A stretch of 64,000 nt of DNA from NVTR01 sp036480115 (GTDB lineage: Bacteria > Pseudomonadota > Alphaproteobacteria > Rhodobacterales > Rhodobacteraceae). The DNA lies in assembly GCA_965224795.1 (NCBI GenBank), contig CBDDAE010000001.1:434001-498000 (forward strand). Direction: 5' to 3'. Below the pieces are notes generated by a model that was given only the letters and a program-made list of their open reading frames with translations, searched no databases and was not told the DNA's origin. Positions 51,495-60,387 of this stretch are shown one piece after another; the stretch's first letter is position 1; every line of letters begins with the position of its first letter. The position numbers and the translations under genes were made by a program.

Positions 51495-52157
51495 ATGGCC
51501 CGAATGCGAAAATCCAACCCCTTATCCCGGTTTTTAGCTCCGCCCGGCATGGCCGAACTTTATGACGGGGCTGCTTCTGGCTGGCAGGCCGGAATTGACC
51601 GACTGGGGTTTGATGCCGCCTATGAAAATCTGACCAATTGCGCACTTACCTATCAGCCCATTAAATCCGCTGAGCGCATTTTGGATGCGGGCGCCGGTAC
51701 AGGTGCTGCTGCCCGGATGTTCGCCACCCAATCCGGGCGAAGTGACTGCCAATTCGACCTGTTGGATCCCTCCAAAGAGATGCTTGCACAAGCCGTGCAA
51801 AACATTCGCGGCACAACCCGCGCCGTTTTCGGAGCACTGGGCGAGCCAGCCCTCGCCCAGCAACAGTATGACCGCGTGCTTTGTGCCCATGTGATTGAAC
51901 ATTGTCCGGACCCTCAGGCACAAATAAATTGGTTGTTTAGACGTTTGCACCCAAATGGCACAGCAGTTTTCGCCATATCCAAACCCCATTGGTGCACCGC
52001 ACTTGTACGCTGGCGATGGGGCAATTCGTCGTTTCACCCTACCCTTGTTCGTGGCATGCTAGAAACGGCCGGTTTCACCAATATTGAAATATGTCGCCAC
52101 CCTTCTGGGCCACCTTCAAGGGTTAGCTGTGGCTATCTGGCGCGGCGGCCCACCTGA
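51495..52157 (+). CDS. Class I SAM-dependent methyltransferase
   Basis: 220 residues. SAM motif I ILDAGAGTGAAARM near 60, an acidic DLLDPSKEML next, and LCAHVIEHCPDPQAQINWLFRRLHPNGTAVFAISKP, typical of Methyltransf_11/25. Substrate unknown; ubiquinone-type and tRNA-type members share this pattern. Start may be three codons later. Ends 67 bases before surE. Confidence 0.85.
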   Translation: MARMRKSNPLSRFLAPPGMAELYDGAASGWQAGIDRLGFDAAYENLTNCALTYQPIKSAERILDAGAGTGAAARMFATQSGRSDCQFDLLDPSKEMLAQAVQNIRGTTRAVFGALGEPALAQQQYDRVLCAHVIEHCPDPQAQINWLFRRLHPNGTAVFAISKPHWCTALVRWRWGNSSFHPTLVRGMLETAGFTNIEICRHPSGPPSRVSCGYLARRPT

Positions 52158-52224
52158 TGCCATCACGCCTTGTCCCCAGCCATTACCTGACATATTCAGC
52201 GAGCAAGCAGTAAAAGGCGACCCA

Positions 52225-53007
52225 ATGCGCATTCTTATCACCAACGATGACGGCATCAACGCGCCGGGACTGGTTGCGCTTGAACGTATTGCGATTGAAT
52301 TGGCCGGACCAAATGGCGAAGTCTGGACGGTTGCCCCCGCCTTTGAACAATCCGGGGTTGGCCATTGCATAAGCTATACCCAGCCAATGATGATCGCAAA
52401 ACTGGGTGAACGCCGGTATGCCGCCGAAGGCTCGCCCGCTGATTGCGTTTTAGCCGGGCTGTGCGACATTCTGCCGGACCGGCCTGATCTTGTGCTATCG
52501 GGCATTAACCGGGGCAACAACGCTGCTGAAAACACGCTTTATTCCGGCACCATTGGCGCAGCAATTGAGGCAGCCCTACAAGGTTTGCCAGCCATTGCCC
52601 TTTCGCAATTTTTTGGGCCCGCAAACAATGAACTTGCCGATCCGTTTGAAGCGGCCACTACCACTGGGGCGACGCTATTGCGCAACATGTTGGACAATGC
52701 AAACTGGGACGATGCTGACTATCGGTTGTTTTACAACATCAATTTTCCACCGGTTCCAGGCGATCAGGTTAAAGGGCAGCGCGTGGTGGCACAGGGATTT
52801 CGACGCGAGACTTTTTTTGGCGTAGAACCGCGAACGTCACCTAATGGCCGAAAATATCTGTGGATCAAAGGTGGGCCTCAACATCTGCCGACAGGCCCCG
52901 ATACGGACGTCACGGCCAATCTGGACGGCTATATTTCGATCACGCCCATGCGTTGCGATCTAACGGCCCATGACACCCTGACCCAGCTTAAAGGTCAGCT
53001 TGAATGA
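52225..53007 (+). CDS. surE: 5'/3'-nucleotidase SurE
   Basis: 260 residues from MRILITNDDGINAPG with the metal-binding Asp8-Asp9; AAAGGCGA upstream decides this start over a long open frame that overlaps the methyltransferase. GSPADCV and LSGINRGNNAAENTLYSGT are also diagnostic. It dephosphorylates nucleoside monophosphates in stress. ATGA overlap with pcm; the order surE-pcm-nlpD is the same as in E. coli. Confidence 0.96.
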   Translation: MRILITNDDGINAPGLVALERIAIELAGPNGEVWTVAPAFEQSGVGHCISYTQPMMIAKLGERRYAAEGSPADCVLAGLCDILPDRPDLVLSGINRGNNAAENTLYSGTIGAAIEAALQGLPAIALSQFFGPANNELADPFEAATTTGATLLRNMLDNANWDDADYRLFYNINFPPVPGDQVKGQRVVAQGFRRETFFGVEPRTSPNGRKYLWIKGGPQHLPTGPDTDVTANLDGYISITPMRCDLTAHDTLTQLKGQLE

Positions 53008-53648
53008 AAGACGTGACAGCAGAACGCAAAATGCAATTTCTGTTTGCCCTTCGTTCCAAAGGCGTGCGCGACAAACGCGTGCTGGAAGCCATGGAAAAAA
53101 TTGACCGCGGCCCGTTCATTCGCGGCTTGTTTGCCGAACGCGCCTATGAAGATATGCCGCTGCCAATTTCCTGCGGTCAAACCATCAGTCAGCCTTCAAT
53201 TGTTGGGTTGATGACACAGGCGCTGGACCCCCAGCCACGTGACAAGGTGTTGGAGGTCGGCACGGGTTCCGGCTATCAGGCTGCAATTCTTAGCTTGTTG
53301 GTGCGACGGGTCTATACCGTGGATCGCCACAAACGCTTGGCACAAGAGGCCCGCACACTTTTTGAAGATCAGAAATTAACCAATATCACCGTTTTCACAG
53401 CCGATGGCAGCCACGGCTTGCCGGATCAGGCGCCGTTTGATCGGATCATTGTCACCGCCGCCGCGGAAGACCCGCCAGGCCCGCTATTGGCGCAGCTAAA
53501 GATTGGCGGTATCATGGTGGTGCCGGTTGGGCAGTCGGACACGGTTCAGAGCCTTATAAAAGTCACCCGTTCTGAGGCTGGCTATGATTATGAGGAGCTG
53601 TGCCCAGTACGTTTCGTCCCCCTTCTGGAAGGATTGGGGCAAGAGTAA
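53004..53648 (+). CDS. pcm: Protein-L-isoaspartate O-methyltransferase
   Basis: 214 residues. ISCGQTISQPSIVGLMTQAL and SAM motif I VLEVGTGSGYQAAIL are specific; the C-terminal GGIMVVPVGQSD is typical. It methylates isoaspartyl residues to start repair of aged proteins. Coupled to surE. Confidence 0.96.
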   Translation: MKDVTAERKMQFLFALRSKGVRDKRVLEAMEKIDRGPFIRGLFAERAYEDMPLPISCGQTISQPSIVGLMTQALDPQPRDKVLEVGTGSGYQAAILSLLVRRVYTVDRHKRLAQEARTLFEDQKLTNITVFTADGSHGLPDQAPFDRIIVTAAAEDPPGPLLAQLKIGGIMVVPVGQSDTVQSLIKVTRSEAGYDYEELCPVRFVPLLEGLGQE

Positions 53649-53707
53649 CGCCACACATAGTGGCAAAACGGCCCGGCAACAGGGCTGATACAATTGAGGA
53701 CAAAATC

Positions 53708-54871
53708 ATGGGCGTCAAATACCGTAACAAAGTTTTCGCAGGCTTGATGGGTAGCGCATTCTTCGTGCTCGCAAGCTGTGACCAGCCGCTGGATTTCGAT
53801 CTGCGCGGCTTTGGCGACGGCTTCAACACAAGTGACGCCGTGCGTCGGGTTGCAACCAACCGTCCGCAAGCAGACAACCGCGGTGTTATTTCCTATCCTA
53901 ACTACCAGGTCGTGGTGGCCCGTGCAGGGGACCAGATCGCCGATATAGCTACCCGCGTAGGTATCCCGGCTGATGAATTAGGCCGCTATAACGGCATTGG
54001 TCCCGGCGTCGTGTTGCGGTCAAATGAAATCATTGCGCTGCCACGCCGTGTCCAGGAACCGTCTCCGGAGACCGGGGCCATTGGCACCGGACCGATCCAT
54101 GATGACAGCGGCATTGATATAAGCAGCCTGGCAGGTGACGCAATTGACCGGGCCGGAAGTACCCCGGCGAAACCGGTCGAAAACTTGGCCAATCAAAGCG
54201 GTGCAGAACCCATTCGCCATAAGGTGGAACCGGGCGAAACCGCTTTTTCTATCTCTCGGCTATATAATGTATCAGTGCGGGCATTGTCTGAATGGAACGG
54301 ACTTGGGCCCGAGCTAGAGGTTCGGTCAGGTCAATTTTTACTGATACCGGTTACAGTTGAAACAGCAGCCCCATCCCAGCAACAATCCTCACCCGGCCAA
54401 GGCACCGTCACCCCAGAACCTCCCAGTGCTGCAACCGCTCTTCCCGACACAAACAGCACCCAGACCACTGAAACACCGACCTCTCCGGATTTGGGAAGTG
54501 ACCGTACATCGGCCTCTGACCAATCGGCATTAGCCATGCCCGCCGATGGCAATATCATTCGCACTTTCACCAAAGGCAAAAATGACGGAATCGACATCGC
54601 CGCAGCTGCCGGGACACCAGTACGCGCCGCCGCCGACGGCACCATTGCCGCCATTACCCGCGACACCGAACAGGTGCCGATCATTGTCATTAAACACGCA
54701 AATAACCTGCTTACGGTTTACGCAGGCGTTGATGGGCTGACGGTAAAGAAGGGGGCCAAGGTCAAACGTGGGCAAAAAATCGCAGAAATACGCGCGGGTG
54801 AGCCAAGTTTTTTACATTTCGAAGTACGTCAGGGATTGGACAGCGTCGATCCAATGAATTTCTTGAACTAG
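53708..54871 (+). CDS. nlpD: NlpD-like LysM/M23 lipoprotein, probable amidase activator
   Basis: 387 residues from MGVKYRNK; lipobox VLASC with Cys24, so outer-membrane or periplasmic lipoprotein. Two LysM domains (~58-110, YQVVVARAGDQIADIATRVG, and ~168-217, HKVEPGETAFSISRLYN), a Thr/Pro/Ser-rich linker, and a C-terminal LytM/M23 domain. The M23 zinc ligands are mostly missing (GIDIAAAAGTPV, then LLTVYAGVDG where HxH is expected), as in NlpD/EnvC, which activate amidases rather than cut peptidoglycan. Order with surE and pcm supports the name. Confidence 0.88.
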   Translation: MGVKYRNKVFAGLMGSAFFVLASCDQPLDFDLRGFGDGFNTSDAVRRVATNRPQADNRGVISYPNYQVVVARAGDQIADIATRVGIPADELGRYNGIGPGVVLRSNEIIALPRRVQEPSPETGAIGTGPIHDDSGIDISSLAGDAIDRAGSTPAKPVENLANQSGAEPIRHKVEPGETAFSISRLYNVSVRALSEWNGLGPELEVRSGQFLLIPVTVETAAPSQQQSSPGQGTVTPEPPSAATALPDTNSTQTTETPTSPDLGSDRTSASDQSALAMPADGNIIRTFTKGKNDGIDIAAAAGTPVRAAADGTIAAITRDTEQVPIIVIKHANNLLTVYAGVDGLTVKKGAKVKRGQKIAEIRAGEPSFLHFEVRQGLDSVDPMNFLN

Positions 54872-54881
54872 GCCAACCTGC

Positions 54882-55727
54882 CTAAGTTTTTATGTTAACA
54901 CCGTTTTTGCCAGCCAAATCTACGCAAAACTGCCAAGCGACGCGTCCGGAACGCGATCCACGCGTCGCTTGCCATTCAATGGCCTGGGCGCGCAATTGTT
55001 CACTGTCAATTTTCAGTTTATGCGCTTCACAATACCCGTAAACCATGGCCAGATATTCATCTTGGCTGCAGGGATGAAACCCAAGCCAAAGGCCAAAACG
55101 ATCTGACAACGACACCTTTTCTTCCACAGCTTCAGATGGGGAAATCGCGGTAGAGCGTTCATTTTCAATCATATCGCGGGGCATCAAGTGACGCCGATTG
55201 GAAGTGGCGTACAGGATAACATTGGCCGGTCGCCCTGCTATCCCGCCATCCAAAACCGCCTTTAGTGATTTGTAATGCTGATCATCATGGGAAAATGACA
55301 GGTCATCGCAAAACAGCAAAAACCGATAATCACAGGCACGCAGTAGCGCTAATAATCGACCGATCGATGGCAAATCCTCGCGTTGAACTTCAACCAGTTT
55401 CAATGGCTGATTAGAGTTGCAAACACTGGCATGAACCGCTTTGACCAGTGACGATTTTCCCATGCCCCGCGCGCCCCAAAGCAAAGCATTATTGGCAGGC
55501 AGTCCCCTAGCAAATTGTTGGGTGTTTTGCAGCAATGTTTCGCGGGCCTGATCAATGCCAACCAGCAGATTTAGATCTACGCGGTTGACCGATTTTACCG
55601 GTTCAAGACAGTCCGGTCCAACATGCCAAAGAAAAGCATTTGCAACCGACCAATCCGGCGCAGCGGCAGGGGCTGGGGAAAGCCGTTCCAACGCTTGCGC
55701 AATGCGCGTCAACGCCGCCTCATTCAC
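54882..55727 (-). CDS. DUF815 family ATP-binding protein
   Basis: 281 residues. P-loop WGARGMGKSS at 84-93, LLFCDDLSF as Walker B-like, and YATSNRRHLMPRDMIEN as sensor, the DUF815 AAA+ pattern. FGLWLGFHPCSQDEYLAMVYGY follows. No known substrate. Its ATG overlaps the tatC stop by four bases, so it is made with the Tat translocase; convergent with nlpD ten bases away. Confidence 0.9.
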   Translation of the reverse strand: MNEAALTRIAQALERLSPAPAAAPDWSVANAFLWHVGPDCLEPVKSVNRVDLNLLVGIDQARETLLQNTQQFARGLPANNALLWGARGMGKSSLVKAVHASVCNSNQPLKLVEVQREDLPSIGRLLALLRACDYRFLLFCDDLSFSHDDQHYKSLKAVLDGGIAGRPANVILYATSNRRHLMPRDMIENERSTAISPSEAVEEKVSLSDRFGLWLGFHPCSQDEYLAMVYGYCEAHKLKIDSEQLRAQAIEWQATRGSRSGRVAWQFCVDLAGKNGVNIKT

Positions 55728-56578
55728 AGCGGGGCGCCCCTATCTTCATCCTCTTCATCGTCCAGCAGGCCTTCGGCACGCAATTTTTCGTTACGCTTTT
55801 TCTCAACCTGCTTCACCAATTGAATGGAAACCTCATACAGACCATAGACCACCACAAATAGAATAATCTGGGTAATAACATCCGGGGGCGTTACGACGGC
55901 GGCCAGCACAAGAATGCCAATTACTGCATATTTTCGAACATTTCGCAGCCCCTCGGCGCTGACCAGCCCAGCCTTGCCCATCAGTGTCAGTAAAACTGGC
56001 AATTGAAAACAAAGACCAAACGCCACTATGAATTTGATCGACAGTCGCAGATATTCCTGCACAGACCCCTGAAAATCAACCGCCGCTACAACATCGTTTC
56101 CACCATCTACTGAGGGCGCACCTACCTGTTGAAACCCTAGGAAAAAATCAAACGCCAATGGCATGACGACGTAAAACGCAAATGAAGCCCCCAGAAAGAA
56201 CATGATGGGTGACGCCAGCAGAAACGGCAGGAACGCGCCCTTTTCATTTTTATAAAGACCGGGCGCCACGAACCGCCACATCTGATAACTGATATAAGGA
56301 AACGACAGCACCAGCCCGCCAAATAGCGATATTGAAATTGCTACGAAAAAGCCTTCTTGCAGCTTGATCAGGATTAGCCCGCAATCGTTTTGGCCCCGCT
56401 CGGCCATGGCACTACAAAGTGGTTCAGTCAGAAAATTAAATATCGGGTTCCACACAGTGAAACAAATGATCATGCCAATGATAAACGCCACGGCAGAATG
56501 CATCAGCCGGTTTCGCAGCTCTGTCAGGTGTTCAATCAGCGGCGCAGAGCTGTCTTGAATCTCATCAGCATTGCTCAT
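55724..56578 (-). CDS. tatC: Sec-independent protein translocase TatC
   Basis: 284 residues, six membrane helices. PLIEHLTELRNRLMHSAVAFIIG at the start and FVAPGLYKNEKGAFLPFLLASPIMFFLGASFAFYVVMPLAFDF are TatC signatures. It reads twin-arginine signals with TatB. The acidic C-terminal tail (LLDDEEDEDRGAPL) is an extension. Coupled to tatB and the DUF815 gene. Confidence 0.97.
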   Translation of the reverse strand: MSNADEIQDSSAPLIEHLTELRNRLMHSAVAFIIGMIICFTVWNPIFNFLTEPLCSAMAERGQNDCGLILIKLQEGFFVAISISLFGGLVLSFPYISYQMWRFVAPGLYKNEKGAFLPFLLASPIMFFLGASFAFYVVMPLAFDFFLGFQQVGAPSVDGGNDVVAAVDFQGSVQEYLRLSIKFIVAFGLCFQLPVLLTLMGKAGLVSAEGLRNVRKYAVIGILVLAAVVTPPDVITQIILFVVVYGLYEVSIQLVKQVEKKRNEKLRAEGLLDDEEDEDRGAPL

Positions 56579-57195
56579 TTTGCCGACCTCTTAGCAGCAA
56601 GCTTTTTCGTCGCAGGTTTCTTAGCCGTGATTTTCTTAGCTGCGGGTTTCTTAGCTGCGGGTTTTTTAACTGTAGGTTTTTTTGCAGCCGGTTTGGCCGC
56701 GCGTTTCGCCGCAGGTTTTACAGGGGTTTTCTTTGCAGGCTTGGCCGCTGGTTTTTTGCCGGTTGCACTTGCAGTACCGGCCGCTTCTTTGGCTTCCCGT
56801 GCCAGCCGTTCAGTAGCCTTTTTCGCTGTTGCTGCGTGAATTTTCCGGGCGGCTTCGGCGCGTTCCTCTGACAGCGCCTCGGTTGCTGGTCCTTTGGCCG
56901 TTGATGGCTTCTTTGCCATCGGGTCCCAATCTTCAAACTTGGTTGCAGCGTCCTTGATCCGATCCAACCCCAGGCTTTTGGCCGAAGTCATTTTCTTCAG
57001 ATCTTTTGCAACATCGCCAACGCCGGTTTCATCAGCTGCTTCTTCCATGGCACGCGAAAATTCTCGGGCCATGGAACGCGCTTTTGCCGTAAATCGGCCA
57101 AGGGTGCGAAACATGCCGGGCAGGTCTTTCGGACCCACGACAATAAGCGCCACAACGCCAATGACTAAAAGCTCGGTCCAACCGATGTCAAACAT
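56575..57195 (-). CDS. tatB: Sec-independent protein translocase TatB with Lys/Ala-rich tail
   Basis: 206 residues. MFDIGWTELLVIGVVALIVVGPKDLPGMFRTLGRF is the membrane helix and hinge, followed by an amphipathic helix (ARSMAREFSRAMEEAADETG). From ~145 to the end it is built of Lys-Pro-Ala repeats (KKPAAK, VKKPAAKK, ITAKKPATKK), like a histone H1 tail. The tail is highly basic, unusual for a TatB; it may bind lipid head groups or nucleic acid (inference). Partner of TatC. Confidence 0.92.
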   Translation of the reverse strand: MFDIGWTELLVIGVVALIVVGPKDLPGMFRTLGRFTAKARSMAREFSRAMEEAADETGVGDVAKDLKKMTSAKSLGLDRIKDAATKFEDWDPMAKKPSTAKGPATEALSEERAEAARKIHAATAKKATERLAREAKEAAGTASATGKKPAAKPAKKTPVKPAAKRAAKPAAKKPTVKKPAAKKPAAKKITAKKPATKKLAAKRSAK

Positions 57196-57223
57196 GTCCT
57201 ACAACCCCGATTTTGACAGGTCC

Positions 57224-57439
57224 TCAGACCTTGTCTTTTTCTTCTTCTTCAGGGGTTATGTCGCGGGCCGCTTCGGCCTGCTCTTCTATTTCCTGTTTGC
57301 CTTCATCAACACCGCGCTTGAACGAGGTGATGCCTTTTCCAACTTCGCCCATCAATGACGAAATCTTACCGCGGCCAAACAGTACCAGAACAACGACCGC
57401 AATCAGCAGTAAGCCAGGTAGGCCAATATTGTTAAGCAT
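57224..57439 (-). CDS. tatA: Sec-independent protein translocase TatA
   Basis: 71 residues. Short N-terminus, membrane helix (LPGLLLIAVVVLVLFG), the FGRGK hinge, an amphipathic helix (LMGEVGKGITSFKRGVDEG) and a charged tail (PEEEEKDKV). It oligomerises to form the Tat pore. First gene of tatABC-DUF815. Confidence 0.95.
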   Translation of the reverse strand: MLNNIGLPGLLLIAVVVLVLFGRGKISSLMGEVGKGITSFKRGVDEGKQEIEEQAEAARDITPEEEEKDKV

Positions 57440-57601
57440 GGGGTGTCTCCCTTATCTGGGCGCGCATATGGTGCCCGTTTAATGTCCTGTTCCAGTATCT
57501 ATTGGCCTTTAGTCATTTGGAAAAGCACCAATATACGGATTCCTTTGATTAATTGATTGTTTGCTTAGGGATCAAGCGTAAGGCACATCTACAATTATAC
57601 T

Positions 57602-57630
57602 ACTGACAAGTTTATGTCAGTTGTTATAAT
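57602..57630 (+). promoter_or_regulatory. Operator and promoter of the WYL regulator
   Basis: ACTGACA (57602-57608), six bases, TGTCAGT (57615-57621): a perfect inverted repeat. It covers a -35 CTGACA (57603-57608); 16 bases on is a perfect -10, TATAAT (57625-57630). The ATG of the regulator begins only six bases after the -10. Confidence 0.65.
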
Positions 57631-57635
57631 CCAAA

Positions 57636-58289
57636 ATGACCGAATCGCCCCCTAAAATGAATCGCAAAGACAGGTTGCTTGCCCTGATCGGGCATTTGCG
57701 CGATGGGGAATTACACTTAGCAGCCAAAATGGCCCATATTTTTAACGTATCACAACGCACGCTGTACCGGGACATGGATACATTGAAGCAATCTGGCGTA
57801 CCCATATGTGGCACCCGCGGAACCGGATATCGGCTAACCGCACCCGTTACCTTGCCCCCCATAAACTTGACTATGGATGAGCTGGAAGTCCTGCACCTTG
57901 GCCTTGCAGTCATGACGGAAGCAAGCGATCCGGCCTTGCGCCAAAATGCCCGTTCCCTCGCCGAAAAAATTGACGAGGCGTTGCCAGAAGACGGAATTTC
58001 ACCAACCACCAGCTGGGGACTTGCAGTATTCCCCTTTGCCGATTCTGCTGTAGGCGTGCGCCATATCCCAACATTGCGACTGGCAATCCGCAGCCAACAA
58101 AAATTACGAATTTGTTATCGCGATCTAAACAAAAATCAAACCGACAGCATCGTACACCCTTTAAAACTGGAATATTGGGGTCGGGTTTGGACTGTAACAG
58201 TGTGGTGCGAAACCGAAAAATCGCCTAAATCTTTGCGAGTTGACCGCATCGTCAAACTAACGGAAATAAAAGAAAAATTTACTTTTTGA
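57636..58289 (+). CDS. HTH/WYL-domain transcriptional regulator
   Basis: 217 residues. N-terminal HTH_11 (KDRLLALIGHLRDGELHLAAKMAHIFNVSQRTLYRDMDTLKQSGVPI, ~10-55), GTGYRL, then a WYL-type domain (RICYRDLNKNQTDSIVHPLKLEYWGRVWTVTVWC, ending RVDRIVKL). WYL regulators bind nucleotides or other ligands. The ATG coincides with the expected transcript start, so leaderless translation is likely; Met8 at 57657 is an alternative. The inverted repeat in the promoter suggests autorepression. Convergent with the ABC ATPase gene. Confidence 0.82.
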   Translation: MTESPPKMNRKDRLLALIGHLRDGELHLAAKMAHIFNVSQRTLYRDMDTLKQSGVPICGTRGTGYRLTAPVTLPPINLTMDELEVLHLGLAVMTEASDPALRQNARSLAEKIDEALPEDGISPTTSWGLAVFPFADSAVGVRHIPTLRLAIRSQQKLRICYRDLNKNQTDSIVHPLKLEYWGRVWTVTVWCETEKSPKSLRVDRIVKLTEIKEKFTF

Positions 58290-58317
58290 TAAATTTAAAT
58301 ACATCATGTAAGGCACG

Positions 58318-59403
58318 TTAGTCTTTGGTTGGAAACACAAAACACCTTTCGCGCCTTATCATAAGCCATAGGGCTATTCCGGGCTTTGGCAAGAACACAG
58401 ATGGCACAGTCGCCTTTAGTATCGAACCGTCATAATCCATTTTAAATTCAACCAGACTTTCGCGTCCCATGAAGCGTGCGCGCTGAACAACACCACGCGC
58501 AGGGGTCCCATCCTGGGGCGTCGGATCTGGGCCAACTCCTGCGCGATCAAAATCTATCCGCAAATGTTGAGGACGAATGATTATCTCAAGTTTCGTACCA
58601 TTCGCGTGGCCCGGCGCTAGAAAATCCCCGAACGGCGTCGCCACCAGAGCCCCGTGAACTATGCCTTCTATAACATTGATATCACTAAAAAATGCTGCTG
58701 CGTCTTTGTCAGTTGGTGTGTTGTAAATATTGTAAGGCGCGCCCCTTTGTACAATTTTTCCATTTCGCATCAACGCAATTTCATCGGCCATCCGCATGGC
58801 TTCCGCTGGTTCATGAGTCACCAAAAGAACGGCCGTACCCTCATCCTTTAAAATTTGTAAAGTCGCATCACGAATTTCATCTTTCAGCCTTTCATCCAGG
58901 CCCGAAAACGGTTCATCCATTAGCATTATCTGTGGGTTTGGCGCCAGAGCCCGGGCCAGCGCAATACGTTGCTGCTCACCGCCAGAAAGCTGATGCGGAA
59001 AGGCTTCAGCCAAATGCGGCAAGTTTACCCGTTCCAACAAATATTTAACGCGTTCAGCTTTCTGACTTCGTGAACCGGACAGTCCAAAGGCTATATTGTC
59101 AGCCACACAAAGATGCGGGAAAAGCGCAAAATCCTGAAACATCAACCCGATTGACCGGTTTTCAGGCGGCGTATTCACTTCATCATCAGACACAATTTGG
59201 CCATCCACCAGTATTTGGCCGGCATCCTGGCGTTCAACACCTGCGATCATACGCAAAGTTGTGGATTTCCCGCAGCCTGAAGGCCCAAGCAAACATGTGA
59301 CCTGCCCAGCCATGACCCGCAAAGAAACGGTGTCCACCACAGTTCGGCCGCCATATCGACGGCTTATTTCCTGAATTTCCAATTTTGGGATTGATTGGTC
59401 CAA
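58318..59403 (-). CDS. Orphan ABC transporter ATP-binding protein (FbpC/PotA-like)
   Basis: 361 residues. Walker A GPSGCGKST at 40-48, Q-loop in MFQDFALFPHL, signature LSGGEQQRIALARA, Walker B IMLMDEPFSGLD, and a C-terminal TOBE region (IIRPQHLRIDFDRAGV). This matches importers for ferric iron, spermidine or thiamine. No permease or binding protein is near, so partners lie elsewhere. Confidence 0.88.
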   Translation of the reverse strand: MDQSIPKLEIQEISRRYGGRTVVDTVSLRVMAGQVTCLLGPSGCGKSTTLRMIAGVERQDAGQILVDGQIVSDDEVNTPPENRSIGLMFQDFALFPHLCVADNIAFGLSGSRSQKAERVKYLLERVNLPHLAEAFPHQLSGGEQQRIALARALAPNPQIMLMDEPFSGLDERLKDEIRDATLQILKDEGTAVLLVTHEPAEAMRMADEIALMRNGKIVQRGAPYNIYNTPTDKDAAAFFSDINVIEGIVHGALVATPFGDFLAPGHANGTKLEIIIRPQHLRIDFDRAGVGPDPTPQDGTPARGVVQRARFMGRESLVEFKMDYDGSILKATVPSVFLPKPGIALWLMIRRERCFVFPTKD

Positions 59404-59509
59404 TCCGGCTTCGCTCTCGAATTAACTGATAAAAACCATCAGGTTTCAATCTCGATAGCAGCCCGCCCCTGTTGCCGCAAGGGTTTGGCCTGCGCCAGAT
59501 CAGCCCAAG

Positions 59510-60289
59510 TCAAATTGTTGCATTCACTGCACCCCCATCCGCAAGGATGTTTTGCCCAACTATAAATCCAGCATGTTGTGAGCAAAGAAAAGCACAAGCT
59601 GCGCCAAATTCTTCAATGGTACCATAGCGCCCCACGGGAATTGAGGCGGCGCGCGCTGCCCCGGCTTCCTCGATGCTAATACCCTTTTCCTGTGCAACCT
59701 TTTTATCCAACGAAAGGCCGCGATCCGTGGCATGGATGCCTGGTAACAGATTGTTAATCGTGACTCCGTCCGATGCGATCTGACGAGAGGTTCCCGCAAC
59801 AAACCCAGTCAACCCGGCACGGGCAGCATTGGACAATCCCAATATCGCAATAGGGGCTTTAACAGCCATACTGGTAATGTTTATGACCCGCCCCCAACGC
59901 TGCGCCAACATGGCCGGGGCCAGTGCCTGTATCATGGCAATTGGCGTCAACATGTTGGCGTCCAATGCTGCAACAAAATCATCGCGTGACCAGTCAGACC
60001 ACATTCCGGGTGGTGGACCACCCGCGTTATTCACCAAAATATCAACGTGACCGGCCGCCTCCAACATGGCGGCACGTCCGCTGGCTGTAGTAATATCCGC
60101 TGTGACAGTAACCACATCAACCCCAAAGTCTTTTCGGATATCCGTAGCCACTGCTTCAAGTGCTTCGGCCCCTCGTGCATTCATCACCACATCAACGCCT
60201 TCTGCGGCTAGTGCACGCGCGCAACCCAAGCCCAACCCCTTTGAAGAGGCGCAAACAACTGCCCGCTTTCCTGAAATACCAAGATCCAT
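59510..60289 (-). CDS. SDR family protein with non-canonical active site
   Basis: 259 residues. The cofactor motif is VCASSKGLGLG (Ser in place of the usual TGxxxGxG Gly), NNAGGPPPG follows, and the Ser of NITSMAVKAP is kept. Where YxxxK is expected the sequence is LGLSNAARAGLTGFV, so both Tyr and Lys are changed. Such a divergent SDR subgroup is known; its reaction is unclear. C-terminal AGFIVGQNILADGG is normal for SDRs. It stands alone. Confidence 0.83.
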   Translation of the reverse strand: MDLGISGKRAVVCASSKGLGLGCARALAAEGVDVVMNARGAEALEAVATDIRKDFGVDVVTVTADITTASGRAAMLEAAGHVDILVNNAGGPPPGMWSDWSRDDFVAALDANMLTPIAMIQALAPAMLAQRWGRVINITSMAVKAPIAILGLSNAARAGLTGFVAGTSRQIASDGVTINNLLPGIHATDRGLSLDKKVAQEKGISIEEAGAARAASIPVGRYGTIEEFGAACAFLCSQHAGFIVGQNILADGGAVNATI

Positions 60290-60387
60290 TGATTACCCAA
60301 TCCATTTGATTTTTCTGGACTGTGTCGCAAAGGCAATCCGGTTTCAAATGAAATCCCACCTGAAGTCAGGTAAGAATTCAAACAAAT

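Noticed and set aside
52084..52224. Upstream extension of surE
   Set aside because: It overlaps the methyltransferase gene and precedes the conserved SurE N-terminus; the ribosome site is at ~52212.
53600..53707. Upstream extension of the NlpD-like gene
   Set aside because: The frame overlaps pcm and would bury the lipoprotein signal; the ATG at 53708 gives a proper signal and lipobox.
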